DNA from: Ampullaceana balthica | Lineage: Eukaryota; Mollusca; Gastropoda; Lymnaeidae | Direction of reading: 5' to 3' | Assembly (NCBI GenBank): GCA_944989445.1 | Contig: CALYLW010000315.1 | Coordinates: forward strand, 310,001 to 374,000 | Length of the DNA stretch: 64,000 nucleotides | Shown here: piece after piece, positions 37,201-47,250 of the stretch | Numbering within the stretch: position 1 is the stretch's first letter | How the letters are laid out: every line of letters starts with the position of its first letter | Made by a program: the position numbers and the translations under genes | The notes under the pieces: generated by a model | Databases searched by the model: none | Told to the model about the DNA's origin: nothing | The model's input: only the letters and a program-made list of their open reading frames with translations

Positions 37201-40200
37201 ACTTTGCACACTAATTAACAATGCTATTATAAAAATAGTTACAAGGCTGTTTTTAGCTTAACAATTATACCAAGTTTCAAAATAATTTCTGTGTGCGGTC
37301 ATAATTTTTTATAAAAATAATTGGGGGTAGCATCTGAAAAAAAATTATTAAAAAATTTCTGATGGATAAATCAAAAAAAGGAACTTGTAACTTTGTACAG
37401 AATAACCTTGTAAAAAAGCATGGCAAGTTTTAAGCCTGTAGCTCTAATACTTTTCCTGTCTTAACAATTATCGTTCTTAAAAAAGTTTAAAAATGCAAAG
37501 CTGAGAAAAACGACAAAAAAGATGTTAAATGTTTTTTTTTAAAAATACAGTCTGTATGGAAAGTATATGATGCTTACACAATGCAGACATACCATTTATG
37601 AATGAAATAAAAGTAAATAACCTGAGATAGAGAAGATATTTAATTAATCAGTACATGTTTTCAAACATAAAGGCTCGTTATCCAAAGAATTATGACCATA
37701 ATTATAATATTCTGAAAAATATTTCTAAGCTACATTTGTTAAAAAATTACTAACCAATGCATAGATAATAGCAATAGGAACAATCATGCAAGCTGTAAAG
37801 CATATAGATGTAATACTTTTTTACCTGATAAGTCTGACGTCACTGAAATTTGAAAAATCTAGGTCGAGAAAAACACAAACACAAAATGAAAATTATAAAA
37901 TAAAATATTACAGGTTAGTTATGTACAATGTATGTATGTAATGTAGAGAATATCAATGCAAGGGGAAAAACTAATATAGAAGCATGTAACAACAATCCTG
38001 TGTCACATCTGGCAAAAGTGTATTTGAGAATCTCTCGACAATAATAAATGAATCGAAAGGTTTCAATACTAACATCAATAGACACTATGTAATATTGGTA
38101 ACCGATGAATGAATAATTTGTATAAACAAGGCATAAATATGAGAAAAAATGCAAAAAATTATAAACTATTTAAAATAATTATCTAAAATTCACATTATCC
38201 ACTGCTAGCCACAACAGCTTTTCCTCGTAGGTCCTAGACTTTGGTCATGACATACTGGTTGATTTCTTCTGGTGTTTATAAATTTACTAAGAACATTATA
38301 GGCATATACAAAACTGCCAGATAGGTCCATGGCCTGATCCAGTCACTAAGGCTGTGAGCCATAGCTTCATTGCTGACATTCAAAAGTTGCAATTGCATAC
38401 AACTGATGAGTAAGAAGATGAGGTGACGAAGGCACACATGCCGCTTGAAATTTGATAAATCCAGTCCAGTGTGTTTGCGTTCATTTCGAACGATGAAGTG
38501 TCCCCCAGCATTCAGCCATGGAAAGTCTTGAAATAGCGGCTGAAAGGCATCGATCTGCTTGCATGTTGAAGCAGAGAGCACTTAGAAGTTAGATGTACCG
38601 ATGTGATGCCCGGTGATTTTTCAGTTCTTGAAGCTGAAGGCGGAGAGAGTGACCACTTCTTAGCTGGTGGTGAAGAGTGGCCGCAGATCTTTGAAGAGAG
38701 TCCTGGTCTGCGCTTCATCAGTTGCCTGGCTCTTCTTATCCTGGAGGGGTTTTTATCACCTGCATTTTAGAAAATAGAAAAAGTTGTATTATTCAATTTT
38801 GAAGAATAACATTGGCTTATTAGATGTAAATGTAGGCAAAAAGTTTTGAGTAATGATAATAGGATTATAACTATTTTTGACAATTTTTCTTCTTTTTATA
38901 TATTTGTTTGTAATTTTAGGATATTTGGGATTATTGCACTCAATTGTTCATTGATATTCATCATCATGCTTGTCATTGACCACATTTGTTGTCATTGACA
39001 ACGAAATAATTTTGTTCACCGTCATTTCAAATTAGACACGTGTTACGAGCACAAACATAAGGAAATGAGAACGTGAATGTTTATTTCTATTAAAATATAT
39101 AATTTTATCTTTAAATTTGATATTATTTGGCACAGGTAGCCGTTATTTAATATTGTTTGCCATTACACATAAGCGTATCATTATCATGTTTCGTAAGATA
39201 ATTTGGTACCACTATGGCAATGCCTAAGCCTAATACTAATTAGTCTATTCTAATACTAGTACTACTACAACTGCTTTGAAAACTAACTAACTCATTCATT
39301 CATGGTCTAAAATTACCAAAAAATATTTACTAAACACAAAATTAAATTCAACTTACCTATTCAACGGAAGAAAATTTGTCCAAATTTGAATTTTTGTTTA
39401 GAATTCCAAAATAATTTTTTTTCGATCGATAACTGGTTTTGCTTCTCGATCCGATGTTCAAAGCGAAATGAGGCAGCGAAATGGTGCATCATGGGATTTT
39501 TTTTTACAATTTCTGTAATGGCAAAAGTAGGCCGACCAATGATAATTGCGGATATATGACATGTGAAATATTGACCAATAAGAACGCATGTTTGATGGTA
39601 CATTTTGCGGGCTATTTGAACAAAGGGTTATTTCTAGACGTTGTAATGGGCGAGTCCATTACACGCTAGGGAGGATAAGCTTTCCATCGATACCAAATAT
39701 GTCTAGGTAGCTTTATAATTATGATACTAAAAGCAAGGGGGGCGCCTAGGGGTATAGTTCGGACGAATTTTCGCCCCAAGTCAAAATTGTAACTTACTAT
39801 ACAACTTTCAAATACATTTTTAAACACTTTTTAATCAATTTTAATGAAAACGGTAAATGCCGAAGTGTAGATAAATAGATAATCTAGAAGAATTCACCAA
39901 AATCTCATTTTTGATAAAAATTTGAGAAACATCGATATTTTCACCCGTGGACCACCTTAAGCTCTGTTATAGAGCTGACAAGAAAATATGTTATTCCACC
40001 CTCAATCTTTGTCATGTGATGTGAATATTTTCCAGCTTTCTCTGTTGTTCTTTGATAGAATTAGTAAAGAACATAATCTATAAATAAATTGGATCTCACA
40101 CACAGCTTATGAAATTCCTTATCTATAGCCAATATAGCAAACTCTCTAGATAGTGTAAATTTAGCCCTATTAATTTAATTTAAATTTTCACAGATAGTGT

Positions 40201-43200
40201 AAATTTAGCCCTATTAATTTAATTTCCATTTTCACAGATAGTGTAAATTTAGCCCTATTAATTTAACTCCGATTTTCACACTGGACACCGTGCAATGCAT
40301 GGTGGGTCTGTTTTTAAAGTCTATAGTTAATGAAAACCAACTAAGTACCTAATTTCTAAATAGCCCATCCTTTTGATGGAATACTAGAAAGATATTGGGG
40401 ATATTCTGAATACACTTTTTTATGAAACCCTCTAAAACTTATTTAGCACCGTTAAAATCACATAATGCTTCTCCCAAACAAATTAAAGCAGTTGATTACA
40501 ACTTGTTTTCTCACCTAGGTTCAGACCCCTCCAGTGAGTAGATATTACAATGAAGTTAGATTTCAGTGTCAGATTTTTTTGATATTGTTGTACTAGAGTG
40601 ACACATTTTTCAATGCTTCTAATGCACTTTGTTTAATATTAGTTGTTGCTATTACTTGTGTACTTATTTGTGTTAAAAAAAATCATTTGATAGATAGTTA
40701 TGAGGCATTCAGTTTAAGGATGACAAACAATTTTATAGGGCCTCAATGGAAACATTAGAGATTTAAAAATTTCATCCAAAAACAATATGGTCAGCAAAAG
40801 TAAAGAATTCAATCAAGCTCAAGAGTTTGCATTTTATTTGGCTTTAAAAAATACAAATGAATTTTGTTCCTAAGAATTTTTTCAAGTTCCCATATCCATT
40901 TTTTTATTTTTACTTCTCGATATCCTCTTGGCTTGCCTGTGATATTCCTTACTAAACTATTATAAATATGAAGAATATGTCTCATTATAATTTCTCTATA
41001 AGATATATTGCTAATAGTTTTTACAAGAGTATTGATTTTGTAAGTTAACAAGACATTAATTAAACTAATTTTTAGATAAAAAGCTCTTTTCTTTGTATTT
41101 GATTATTTTAGACTTTCATGTATAATTAATTGGTTAATATAATTATAAGTTATAAATATTGTTATATTTTTTCTGAATAATCTTATTTCGTTGGCTTTTA
41201 ATTTTTGGTATCATACAAATAATTTAATTCATATGTCATGTCATTGAGTTGCACAGAAATGGTCTATTACTTTACAGCAAATGTAGCACCACCCCGTATT
41301 CAAAGGCATACAAAAGATATTTAACGCAAATTAAATTCAGGAATTTGAAAATTTGAAAATGCCTTTGGACAATTTTCTATAAAAAGGTCATTACAACTAA
41401 ATAAATCTAAGCCAATAGAGGAGTCTGGTAATTTTTAATGTGGCTAACAATTTATATGAAATAAACTTTCTAACATTACCAACAGTGTCAAGGGTTAGGA
41501 GTTGTCATGATAATCTATATAAATGACTGGTGCTAAAGAAAAGGGGAAAAAAATGATATGCAATTTATAAGCAGCTGTCAAACAGCAGCGCCCAAGTATT
41601 ACACTATAAAAATAAGAAATGAGTTTTTGCCACTGTCTTTTATTTTGCTCTTTCAAGACTAAAATTTTATTTTATAAGTATATGTTGGGTGTATAGCATG
41701 TTAATGTCTCATGTACTGCTTTTATTTGAAATAGTAAACACAAAATGTGAATAAATTCTTCAATGTTATTTTTGTGTAAAAAAAACAAAAAACTTTATTT
41801 TATATAGCCAGAAGTTTTTAAAAAATGTAAATTTTAGTATAAATTAATACAGCTAGTTATAAGGAAAGCTATTTAAATAAATTTTATAATCATTTGAATA
41901 AGCTTTCTCTTCCTCTACAATCTAGTTAATTTCAAATTAAATTTATGCGATCTTAAATATTGCAAATGAGACTAAACTTGTGAATGAAATAAATAACCAA
42001 ACCTGATAGTCATCACCATGACTCACCAGCATTGTTTCATATAGTGGAATAATTTAAGTTGGATTTGAAACTAGCTGTCTAATGCTTAACTGGTCCCCAG
42101 TTACATACACTAGAAACATATTTTTAAATGACTTTTTAACTTGATAATTTTAATGAAGTAAAAATTTAAGGCAGTATTGATAAAATTGCTTTTTTAAAAT
42201 TGAAAGCAAAAAGCTAAATATAAATACAGAAGATAATGGATCCATGATTAATATTAATTCGTGTTAAATATGAATCATTTAAGATTTTATTGGCTTTTTC
42301 TGCTGCTTCTAATGATTAGTTATATCAATTTATAAATGAAAACAAATATAGAACCTCGTGATGGGTTTATGACATTTTGTACTAGAATTTATCCCAGGTT
42401 CTGTTTTTAAAAAGAAAACTCCTATAACAATTTTTTTCATGTTTTGTGTTATTCTGTAAATTAAAACCCAAGCTTCTATACTTTGTTTGAACAGAAACAT
42501 GGAACTAACTCCCGTCAACTTAGACCGGCCAAGCTTGATGCTGAGGTAATACTCTCTTCCTTATTCTTTTTCAATACTTTTTTAACCTTAAATCCCTTTT
42601 CTCTGTAACGGTTTGTTAAATACTGTCAGTTTTAGACCTTTCTATGGCTATTTAGTGCAAAGTATTTTAAACTATATTACAAATGTTTGAATTAATTTTA
42701 TTTATAGTAATATGCATTTTCAGCATGAACAACCAAATGAAATTAGTGTTTCACAAATATAGGCGCTCCTTTTTAAGTGTTACATATTTTTATGTTTACA
42801 TATGTAAGTTTAAAATTAAATATTTTATTATATAACTTGCAAAATACCCGCGCTTTGCAGCGGAAAATTAGGATTTCAGTTAGCGGTGAGAACCCGCGTA
42901 ACACCAATTCAAAAGACCAATTGATTTCAATCTGGATCATGATGGATATACTTTGTCAATATTTGACAAGGTCGTGTAAAATCAAATGGGGAAAAAAATT
43001 ACATTAAGGGCCCCTTTGGAAAACGGATGCAGGATGTGCATATCTCGTAAGGCCTGAAGATTTCAATCTAGGTCATTATGGAGATCCGTGTCTATATTTA
43101 TTTAAATTGTTTAAAATCTATTGGGAAATAAAGCTTTAAATTTTACGAAAAAATTATTTTTCGCCCCGGCCCCAAAGGAACAGACGTTAGGAGTTCATTA

Positions 43201-46200
43201 CCCTATAGAATTTTAATTTTTTTATATCAAATTTTGTCAATAATTCATCCATATACCCAGTAGCCACTGTTTAAAATACCTTTTATATAACTCATGTTTA
43301 AAAATGGCATTACGGTCCCTTAGCCCCTAATTAGTGGTGTTTGAAAAACTTTTGCCAGAAACCTTTGAGAGAGTTTACTCAAAAACTTCCCAAAGTTTAA
43401 TGGCTGTGGGATGAATAAAGTATTTTTTATACGGCTTAAAAAAAACTAAATTAAGGACTAGGGGGCCCTATCGGTTAAGATGTAAAGTTCAAAACAACAG
43501 TTTATTTTAATCTATATCATGATGAATATATTTTTTGTCAATATTTGTATTAAAAAAATCGTGTGAAATCGAATGGATAAAATTTCTTAAACGTTTACAA
43601 AAAAGAGAAAATGGGGCCTTGGCTCCAAAAGAAGGAAAAATATAATTTTAATGCCCTATAGTATTTTAATATAGGCCATCAAGTTTTTATATTTCAAGTT
43701 TTGTCAAAATCCATTCACACATTATTCGAAGTTTCAACAAATTTTATTTAGCTCACATAAGGTGAAAAAACTACATTTGGACCCCCGGGCCCCAGTGAGT
43801 GATAATTTAAATATTTTTGTCACCTGTTACCATCGCGGGAAGGTACTCAACAACTTCCCAAAGTTTCATGCTTTTACCTACACAGGAAATTGGAGAATTA
43901 GTGATGAGTCATTTTTATATAGCTCATATAAAGGAAAAGTAAACTACATTTGTGCCCTCGGCCCCCAGTGAGTGATGATTTTTTTTTCGCCTGTTGCTAT
44001 CGCGGGGGTGTACTCAACAATATCACAAAGTTTCATGCTTCTACCTACACAGGAAATAGGAGAATTAGTGACAAGTCAGTTTTTATATAAGAAATAGACT
44101 ACATTTGGGCCCCGGCCCGAATTGAGTGTTAATTTAAAAACAAAATTCACCTGTTACCCTCGCGAGAGTGGACTCAACAACTTCCCAAAGTTTCATGCTT
44201 CTACCTACATGGGAAGATGGGGACTTAGTGTTGATTCAGTTTTATATAGCCCATATAAGGAAAAACAATTTTTGGGCCCCCGGCCCCACATGAGTGGGAA
44301 TTTTAAAATTCTTTTTTGCCAATTATCGTCATAAAAGTGTACTAAAAAAACTTCCCAAAGTTTCATGCTTCTACCTACACGGGAAGTTGGAGAATTAGTG
44401 ATGAGTCAGTCAGTCAGTCAGTGAGGGCTTTGGCTTTTATTAGTATAGATATGTGTAAGCTGACAGGATGCAGTTAGCACGCTTGGTGGTTTAAAATGCC
44501 TGTCAAGAAGACTATTTGTGTTTGAAATCATTGTTTTTCTCTTATTTGATCAGGAACAAGCCAAAATAGCCAAGTTGGGACTAGAGATGAAACTCATAAC
44601 ATCAGAGACTGAGGCTGAGGCAGACAAATGGGAAGAGCCAGACAATGCTGTTGTCAAGCGAGCCAAAAACATGTCCAGTATGGCATTTAGCATGTATCTA
44701 TTTACAAGAGGTGAAGGGCCACTTAGGACGACCCATGACCTTTTTGTTCAAGCTCAGTTTTTTGCACAGGAGGGAAACAAACTATACTCAACCATTCAAA
44801 ATTTTGCCCAGAGAGTAAGTAGGTTAGAAATGTTAGAAATATAAAACCTGATTATGTCAACCTGATCTTGGTGTTTCAATTATTTTATATGTAAGAAAAG
44901 CTTGTATCTAAAATGTAAGCTAAGCTAATTACAGAACTACTTAAGAAATTGTACAACATTGTGCACATGGATGATATTTCCCAAATTTCTCTTGTATAAA
45001 GATTCTAATATTTATAATTTGTTTAGGTACCTAGTTGTCCTCAAAAAGAAGAGCTCCTTATGTATTTGGAAAGAATTCCATTGTGTTGTCATCAACTCTT
45101 AACAACCCTCAAGTCAACAACATTTGGCAAGACTGCCACATTTAACAAGGTTTGCATCTCTCTTATATATTACCTCATAGGACAAAATGACTTCTTTGGT
45201 CTTGTAAATATTCATTATTTTAATAAATTTTGACAGCACTGCTCAAGCCATGAGATGTAAATAAATACTGGAATAAGATAATTTAAGCAAAAAATAATTA
45301 TTTAATATTGATAATTTAAATTTATTGTTTTGTTGTGCCATGTTTGCCTATACCTGATTTTTTACTACCCTACAAATAAGTCTAAACAATGTAACTGAGA
45401 ATTAACGTTTGCTCCAGGTGGACAGTGCTATACAGGAAACCAAAAATTTGATGAATATTGTAGCAAAAGTTGTGACAACATGTTTTGTATGTGCTACAAA
45501 AGTAAGTTGTTACATTTTTTAAAAATACACTACAACATTAAGTTGTTCTGTTTGTTTTCTACGTGCTATAATCGTAAGTTTTGTTTGTTTTATATGTGCT
45601 ATGACAGTAAGTTGTTTGTTTTGTATGTCCTACAACAGTAAGTTGTTCTGTTTGTTTTGTATGTGCTAGAAAAGTAAGTTGCTGTGTTTGGTATGTTCTA
45701 TAAAAGTAGGTTTTTAGGTTGCTTCGGCAACAATTATAAGGATTTTTATTTATTTGTTTCTATTAGAGAAGGGGTCTACAAACTACGGCCCGCGGGTCAG
45801 ATGCGGCCCGCGAGGCCCTTTCATCCGGCCCCTGGAGACTTTTTAATCTCAAAATAAAAGATACTATTTTTACATGTAGTTTACCACAAAACTGTGTATA
45901 GTCGGCCCCCAAACTGCTGTTTGGCAGTTAATGCGGCCCTCCGGCAGAAAAGTTTGGAGACCCCTGTATTTGAGCATTGAAATTAATTTTGTAAGTGTGC
46001 ATTTCAAAAGTATATGCTTCATTTAATGAACTGAGTTGAGTTAGCTCAAAGCCATATCCTTCCATTGCATGACTTATTTCCCCAGTATAACATTGACTAC
46101 CGATGTTCACCCACACCAAGTACTGGAAATCCAATTTCAAGTAGCAGGTGGGCTTCCGGTCAGAGATATGACTTACGATCTAGTGGCAGCGACACCGAGT

Positions 46201-46316
46201 CTGTCATGGGAAGCAGCGGGCACGGTGAGGGCCGGAGGTCAAGTGGTCAAAGTGATGGCATTTATAGAAGTTCAAGTATTACCAAACCTTTATCTAACCT
46301 GGACAAGACTGGCTAA
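22190..46316 (+). CDS. CTNNAL1: Alpha-catulin (vinculin/alpha-catenin family), sixteen exons
   Basis: Exons: 22190-22282, 24644-24833, 25147-25322, 26163-26282, 26814-26903, 28474-28689, 29240-29443, 29775-29861, 33478-33636, 34074-34166, 35106-35291, 42495-42545, 44554-44814, 45027-45149, 45418-45501, 46086-46316. All junctions are GT-AG and the frame is continuous for 787 residues. Landmarks shared with animal alpha-catulin include SVEQTLVPLV (near the start), TKVLLLADRIVVKQ, FSQFGKDMVELAHLSGDRQN, EEFTDSYYTSHESREK, NLEVFSDAWEGQI, EQAKIAKLGL and NMSSMAFSMYLFTRGEGPL. The family is all-helical and cytoplasmic; alpha-catulin scaffolds Rho signalling (Lbc RhoGEF) and dystrobrevin complexes, and in nematodes positions BK channels. 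It is somewhat longer than human (734) because of a Ser/Gly-rich C-terminal exon. The ATG context (GAAAATGG) is favourable. Introns hold most of the window's DNA transposons. Confidence 0.95.
22534..22627 (+). mobile_element. LINE family A, 3' terminal fragment
   Basis: Only the last ~90 bp of the LINE: ACTAAACACAAACCATAG, AAGCGTAGGACGCAATAATC, the perfect hairpin CTTCTGTATAGAAG, GGAGCGTCTG and four GATAA-type repeats. It is the cleanest copy of the tail shared with the SINE. Confidence 0.9.
22726..23158. mobile_element. MITE-like element with TAACTTGCAC ends
   Basis: Inverted ends TAACTTGCACGGTATCAT and (from the right) TAACTTGCACAGTATGAT. The motif GTGCAAGTTATTTTTTT recurs internally in direct orientation. 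No ORF; target duplication unclear. In alpha-catulin intron 1. Confidence 0.65.
23428..24529. mobile_element. Pogo/Tigger-like non-autonomous element (TA target)
   Basis: Left end CAGTAGAACCCACTTAACTC preceded by TA, right end inverted (AACCTGGGTTCTACT) followed by TA. Internal blocks such as CGCCATATTGGTTTT are shared, inverted, with the element at 30062-33120. No transposase frame is readable. It fills the end of alpha-catulin intron 1. Confidence 0.8.
24644..24833 (+). CDS. CTNNAL1: Alpha-catulin exon 2
   Basis: Residues 32-94 plus one base; begins ITTLVNHKERPKLSEKQQ after ATCAG, ends CHDARIAG with a split Gly codon; donor GTAGGT. The pogo-like element ending at 24529 stops 114 bp before it. 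Confidence 0.95.
25147..25322 (+). CDS. CTNNAL1: Alpha-catulin exon 3
   Basis: Residues 95-153; starts TTIQRLTSCYPSYDE, ends LLLSKDK; donor GTAAGT at 25323. A LINE A copy begins immediately after the donor hexamer. Confidence 0.95.
25329..26030 (-). mobile_element. LINE family A, 5'-truncated copy with open C-terminal RT
   Basis: Minus-strand copy with 3' tail at 25329-25350 (TATCTTATCTTATC on the plus strand) and an open frame from 26027 to 25434. The frame encodes INEKLSWNPHVNEVIKKSNK, YLTLVRPVLEYASSVWDP, QKRAARFITGEYS and GIRAWNGLPEESRKS, the C-terminus of a CR1/jockey-like LINE polymerase. It sits in alpha-catulin intron 3, antisense to the gene. Confidence 0.9.
26163..26282 (+). CDS. 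CTNNAL1: Alpha-catulin exon 4
   Basis: Residues 154-193, VLLSLARVEEVNNF to HLSGDRQN; acceptor TTTCAG, donor GTATGT. Confidence 0.95.
26814..26903 (+). CDS. CTNNAL1: Alpha-catulin exon 5
   Basis: Residues 194-223, DLKSDKHRAQMGSARAILEK to LLLSCK; acceptor TATAAG, donor GTAAGT. Thirty codons, found by splice sites and similarity. Confidence 0.93.
27119..27933. mobile_element. hAT-like MITE, 815 bp, 8-bp target duplication
   Basis: TAGGGCTG at the left, CAGCCCTA at the right, flanked by GTGCATAT on both sides (27111-27118, 27934-27941). It is the uninterrupted relative of 9352-11237. No transposase. In alpha-catulin intron 5. Confidence 0.94.
28474..28689 (+). CDS. CTNNAL1: Alpha-catulin exon 6
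   Basis: Residues 224-295, TCLRHPDCSSARHTRQGVFS to KAFSDFE; acceptor TTCTAG, donor GTACAG. The middle part (Gly/Ser/Glu-rich) is the variable linker of the family. Confidence 0.95.
29240..29443 (+). CDS. CTNNAL1: Alpha-catulin exon 7
   Basis: Residues 296-363, DQIDMTRVTMIGPAVEDRLL to LLLGQNL; acceptor CCCCAG, donor GTAGGT. Confidence 0.95.
29775..29861 (+). CDS. CTNNAL1: Alpha-catulin exon 8 (short)
   Basis: Residues 364-392, NCRDARTPTQDLETSIIKTL to LRKQ; acceptor TGAAAG, donor GTTATA. Both splice sites are weak, but phase 0 on both sides, length and position fill a gap of the right size in the family alignment. Confidence 0.85.
30062..33120. mobile_element. Pogo/Tigger-like element (TA target), outer element
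   Basis: Ends CAGTGGGGCCCGCTTAAGTC and, inverted, CAGTGGGGCCCACTTAACTC, each next to TA. A hAT element (31384-32984) interrupts it. Outer sequence is related to 23428-24529. No intact transposase. In alpha-catulin intron 8. Confidence 0.88.
31384..32984. mobile_element. hAT-like element nested in the pogo-like element
   Basis: Starts CAGGGGTGCCAC and ends GTGGCACCCCTG, flanked by GGGCTCGG on both sides (31376-31383, 32985-32992). Subterminal sequence contains repeated CCGGATTCGCGAG and, at the other end, TTTCAGGGTTC repeats. An AT dinucleotide run lies at about 32706-32730. No long ORF. Confidence 0.92.
33478..33636 (+). CDS. CTNNAL1: Alpha-catulin exon 9
   Basis: Residues 393-445, LLATAMSQASDLFRQNDDEG to HQEQLEE; acceptor CATCAG, donor GTTACT. 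Confidence 0.95.
34074..34166 (+). CDS. CTNNAL1: Alpha-catulin exon 10
   Basis: Residues 446-476, VCKLFRHMATTEPLIITAEH to LGPL; acceptor TCGCAG, donor GTATGT. Confidence 0.93.
35106..35291 (+). CDS. CTNNAL1: Alpha-catulin exon 11
   Basis: Residues 477-538, ILYAAHTLAQHPDSKIAREN to LSLPRPG; acceptor TTTCAG, donor GTAAGT. Confidence 0.95.
36996..39956. mobile_element. TTAA-flanked DNA element (Kolobok- or piggyBac-like)
   Basis: Left GGTGGTCCATGGGTCAAAA and right, inverted, GGTGGTCCACGGGTGAAAA, each bordered by TTAA (36992-36995 and 39957-39960). TTAA duplication is known for piggyBac and Kolobok; the GG start fits Kolobok better. The interior is AT-rich with one GC-richer coding-like patch at 38276-38740 on the minus strand. 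It occupies 3 kb of alpha-catulin intron 11. Confidence 0.85.
38276..38740 (-). pseudogene. Unidentified coding-like remnant inside the TTAA element
   Basis: Two overlapping minus-strand frames are open (38718-38512 and 38581-38276) in a locally GC-richer stretch. One encodes a segment with AFQPLFQDFPWLNAGGHFIV. I do not recognise the family. The frame shift between them suggests a decayed exon of a transposase or a captured fragment. Confidence 0.35.
40148..40279. repeat. Three-copy 44-bp tandem repeat
   Basis: Units begin AGATAGTGTAAATTTAGCCC at 40148, 40192 and 40236. Located in alpha-catulin intron 11. Confidence 0.92.
42495..42545 (+). CDS. CTNNAL1: Alpha-catulin exon 12 (17 codons)
   Basis: Residues 539-555, KHGTNSRQLRPAKLDAE; acceptor GAACAG, donor GTAATA. 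Lies after the longest intron (7.2 kb). A symmetric microexon-like cassette (51 nt) that could be skipped without breaking the frame. Confidence 0.85.
42842..44446 (-). mobile_element. Helitron-like non-autonomous element, minus orientation
   Basis: Read on the minus strand it starts TCTATACTAATAAAAGCC at 44446, followed by GACT repeats (44403-44424), and ends near 42842 with GCAAAGCGCGGGTATTTTGC. The interior has four to five diverged repeats, each with AACTTCCCAAAGTTTCATGC and GGGCCCCGG-type motifs on the plus strand. It is related to 13748-15274. The 3' terminal CTRR is degenerate. In alpha-catulin intron 12. Confidence 0.7.
44554..44814 (+). CDS. CTNNAL1: Alpha-catulin exon 13
   Basis: Residues 556-642, EQAKIAKLGLEMKLITSETE to IQNFAQR; contains the most conserved family block (NMSSMAFSMYLFTRGEGPL); acceptor ATCAG, donor GTAAGT. 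Confidence 0.96.
45027..45149 (+). CDS. CTNNAL1: Alpha-catulin exon 14
   Basis: Residues 643-683, VPSCPQKEELLMYLERIPLC to ATFNK; acceptor TTTAG, donor GTTTGC. Confidence 0.93.
45418..45501 (+). CDS. CTNNAL1: Alpha-catulin exon 15
   Basis: Residues 684-711, VDSAIQETKNLMNIVAKVVT to VCATK; acceptor CTCCAG, donor GTAAGT. The end of the exon with its donor is echoed several times in the following intron. Confidence 0.92.
45480..45720 (+). repeat. Degenerate ~35-bp tandem array duplicating a splice donor
   Basis: The end of alpha-catulin exon 15 plus its donor (TTGTATGTGCTACAAAAGTA) is followed by about five diverged repeats of the same segment, at least four still containing GTAAGT (about 45571, 45607, 45639, 45675). 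Confidence 0.85.
45769..45966. mobile_element. 198-bp hAT MITE
   Basis: The right end is AGTTTGGAGACCCCTG and the left AAGGGGTCTACAAACT, inverted. Flanks TATTAGAG and TATTTGAG match at 7 of 8. The interior is rich in GCGGCCCGCG. In alpha-catulin intron 15. Confidence 0.88.
46086..46316 (+). CDS. CTNNAL1: Alpha-catulin exon 16 (last)
   Basis: Residues 712-787, YNIDYRCSPTPSTGNPISSS to NLDKTG, then TAA; acceptor CCCCAG. It starts in the family helix and then becomes Ser/Gly/Arg-rich and presumably disordered. The stop overlaps an AATAAA (46315-46320), which is too close to be the main poly(A) signal. Confidence 0.88.
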   Translation, partial: YNIDYRCSPTPSTGNPISSSRWASGQRYDLRSSGSDTESVMGSSGHGEGRRSSGQSDGIYRSSSITKPLSNLDKTG

Positions 46317-46639
46317 TAAATATTTAGTGATATTTATTGAGTAACAGTGGAGGGGCATGTTGATATCATCCAGTAGCTGTGGAAATATAGTTGAGGCCAG
46401 ACAACAGTGAAAGGGAGGAAACAGAGAACAAGGGGAGGAAACAAAGGGAGCAAACAGGATAAAGGGAGGGAAAAATATTGAGGCTTAAGCATGACTTACT
46501 ACATTTTTGACTTATTCAATTATACTCCCACCCTATTCACAAAATGCACCAATTGATATTGAATTATTTATATTGTAACCACCATGTTTTCTATTATTAA
46601 GACAAAGTTGTGTTGTTTTTTGTTTTGTATATGCAACAG

Positions 46640-46796
46640 CAGTGGCGTAACTAGGGATTTGGGGGCCCGGCATACATGGCGGTGGCATAATATTTAATGT
46701 AAAAAAAATGTCGGACACTCCTTTGGAGGCCCCCCTTAAGTGGGGGCCCGGGGGGACTTTTGAATTAGGACTCCCCCTCCCCTAGTTCCTCCACTG
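46640..46796. mobile_element. 157-bp hAT MITE
   Basis: CAGTGGCGTAACTAGG at the left and CCTAGTTCCTCCACTG at the right, flanked by TGCAACAG on both sides (46632-46639, 46797-46804). It lies just downstream of the alpha-catulin stop codon, possibly within its 3' UTR. Confidence 0.93.
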
Positions 46797-46804
46797 TGCA
46801 ACAG

Positions 46805-47250
46805 TTTATGTTGTAACAAGTTGATTCTTGTTTTTTGTGTCTAACTTTATACTGAGTCAATGTGGTCCTTCACTTGAATGTAACCCTTGCATTGCAACAC
46901 AGCTCAAGTATATAATGTATTATTCCAGTAATTCTAGTCAGTTCATTGATTTAAATTTGAACTAATTTCAGTGGATATGCAATATCTCCTTCTATGACTT
47001 TGCAGTGATTGTTGAGGGTAGAATGTCAAAAGTAATTTCCTTGAACAGTTCTCAAGCTCTTTCATCCCTTGGTACATGCAAGGATCTTCTTAAATCAAAC
47101 AAAATATCTTATAATGTTACTATAAGGTATAAATAAAGTAGCAACTACCTAGTTACTAATTAATTCAGATGTAGACAGAAGTGAAAATCTGGCATCGTCT
47201 GATCGAGTTGGAAGTGAAACTGTCTGAGTGGGCGTGACTAATGGGCATCA
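46805..47250. other. Unassigned flank downstream of alpha-catulin
   Basis: AT-rich sequence between a MITE and the first minisatellite. I see no exon or element end here. It may belong to the alpha-catulin 3' UTR. Confidence 0.35.

Noticed and set aside
46315..46320. AATAAA overlapping the alpha-catulin stop codon as the poly(A) signal
   Set aside because: It would leave almost no 3' UTR; chance match caused by TAA followed by TAAA is more likely.
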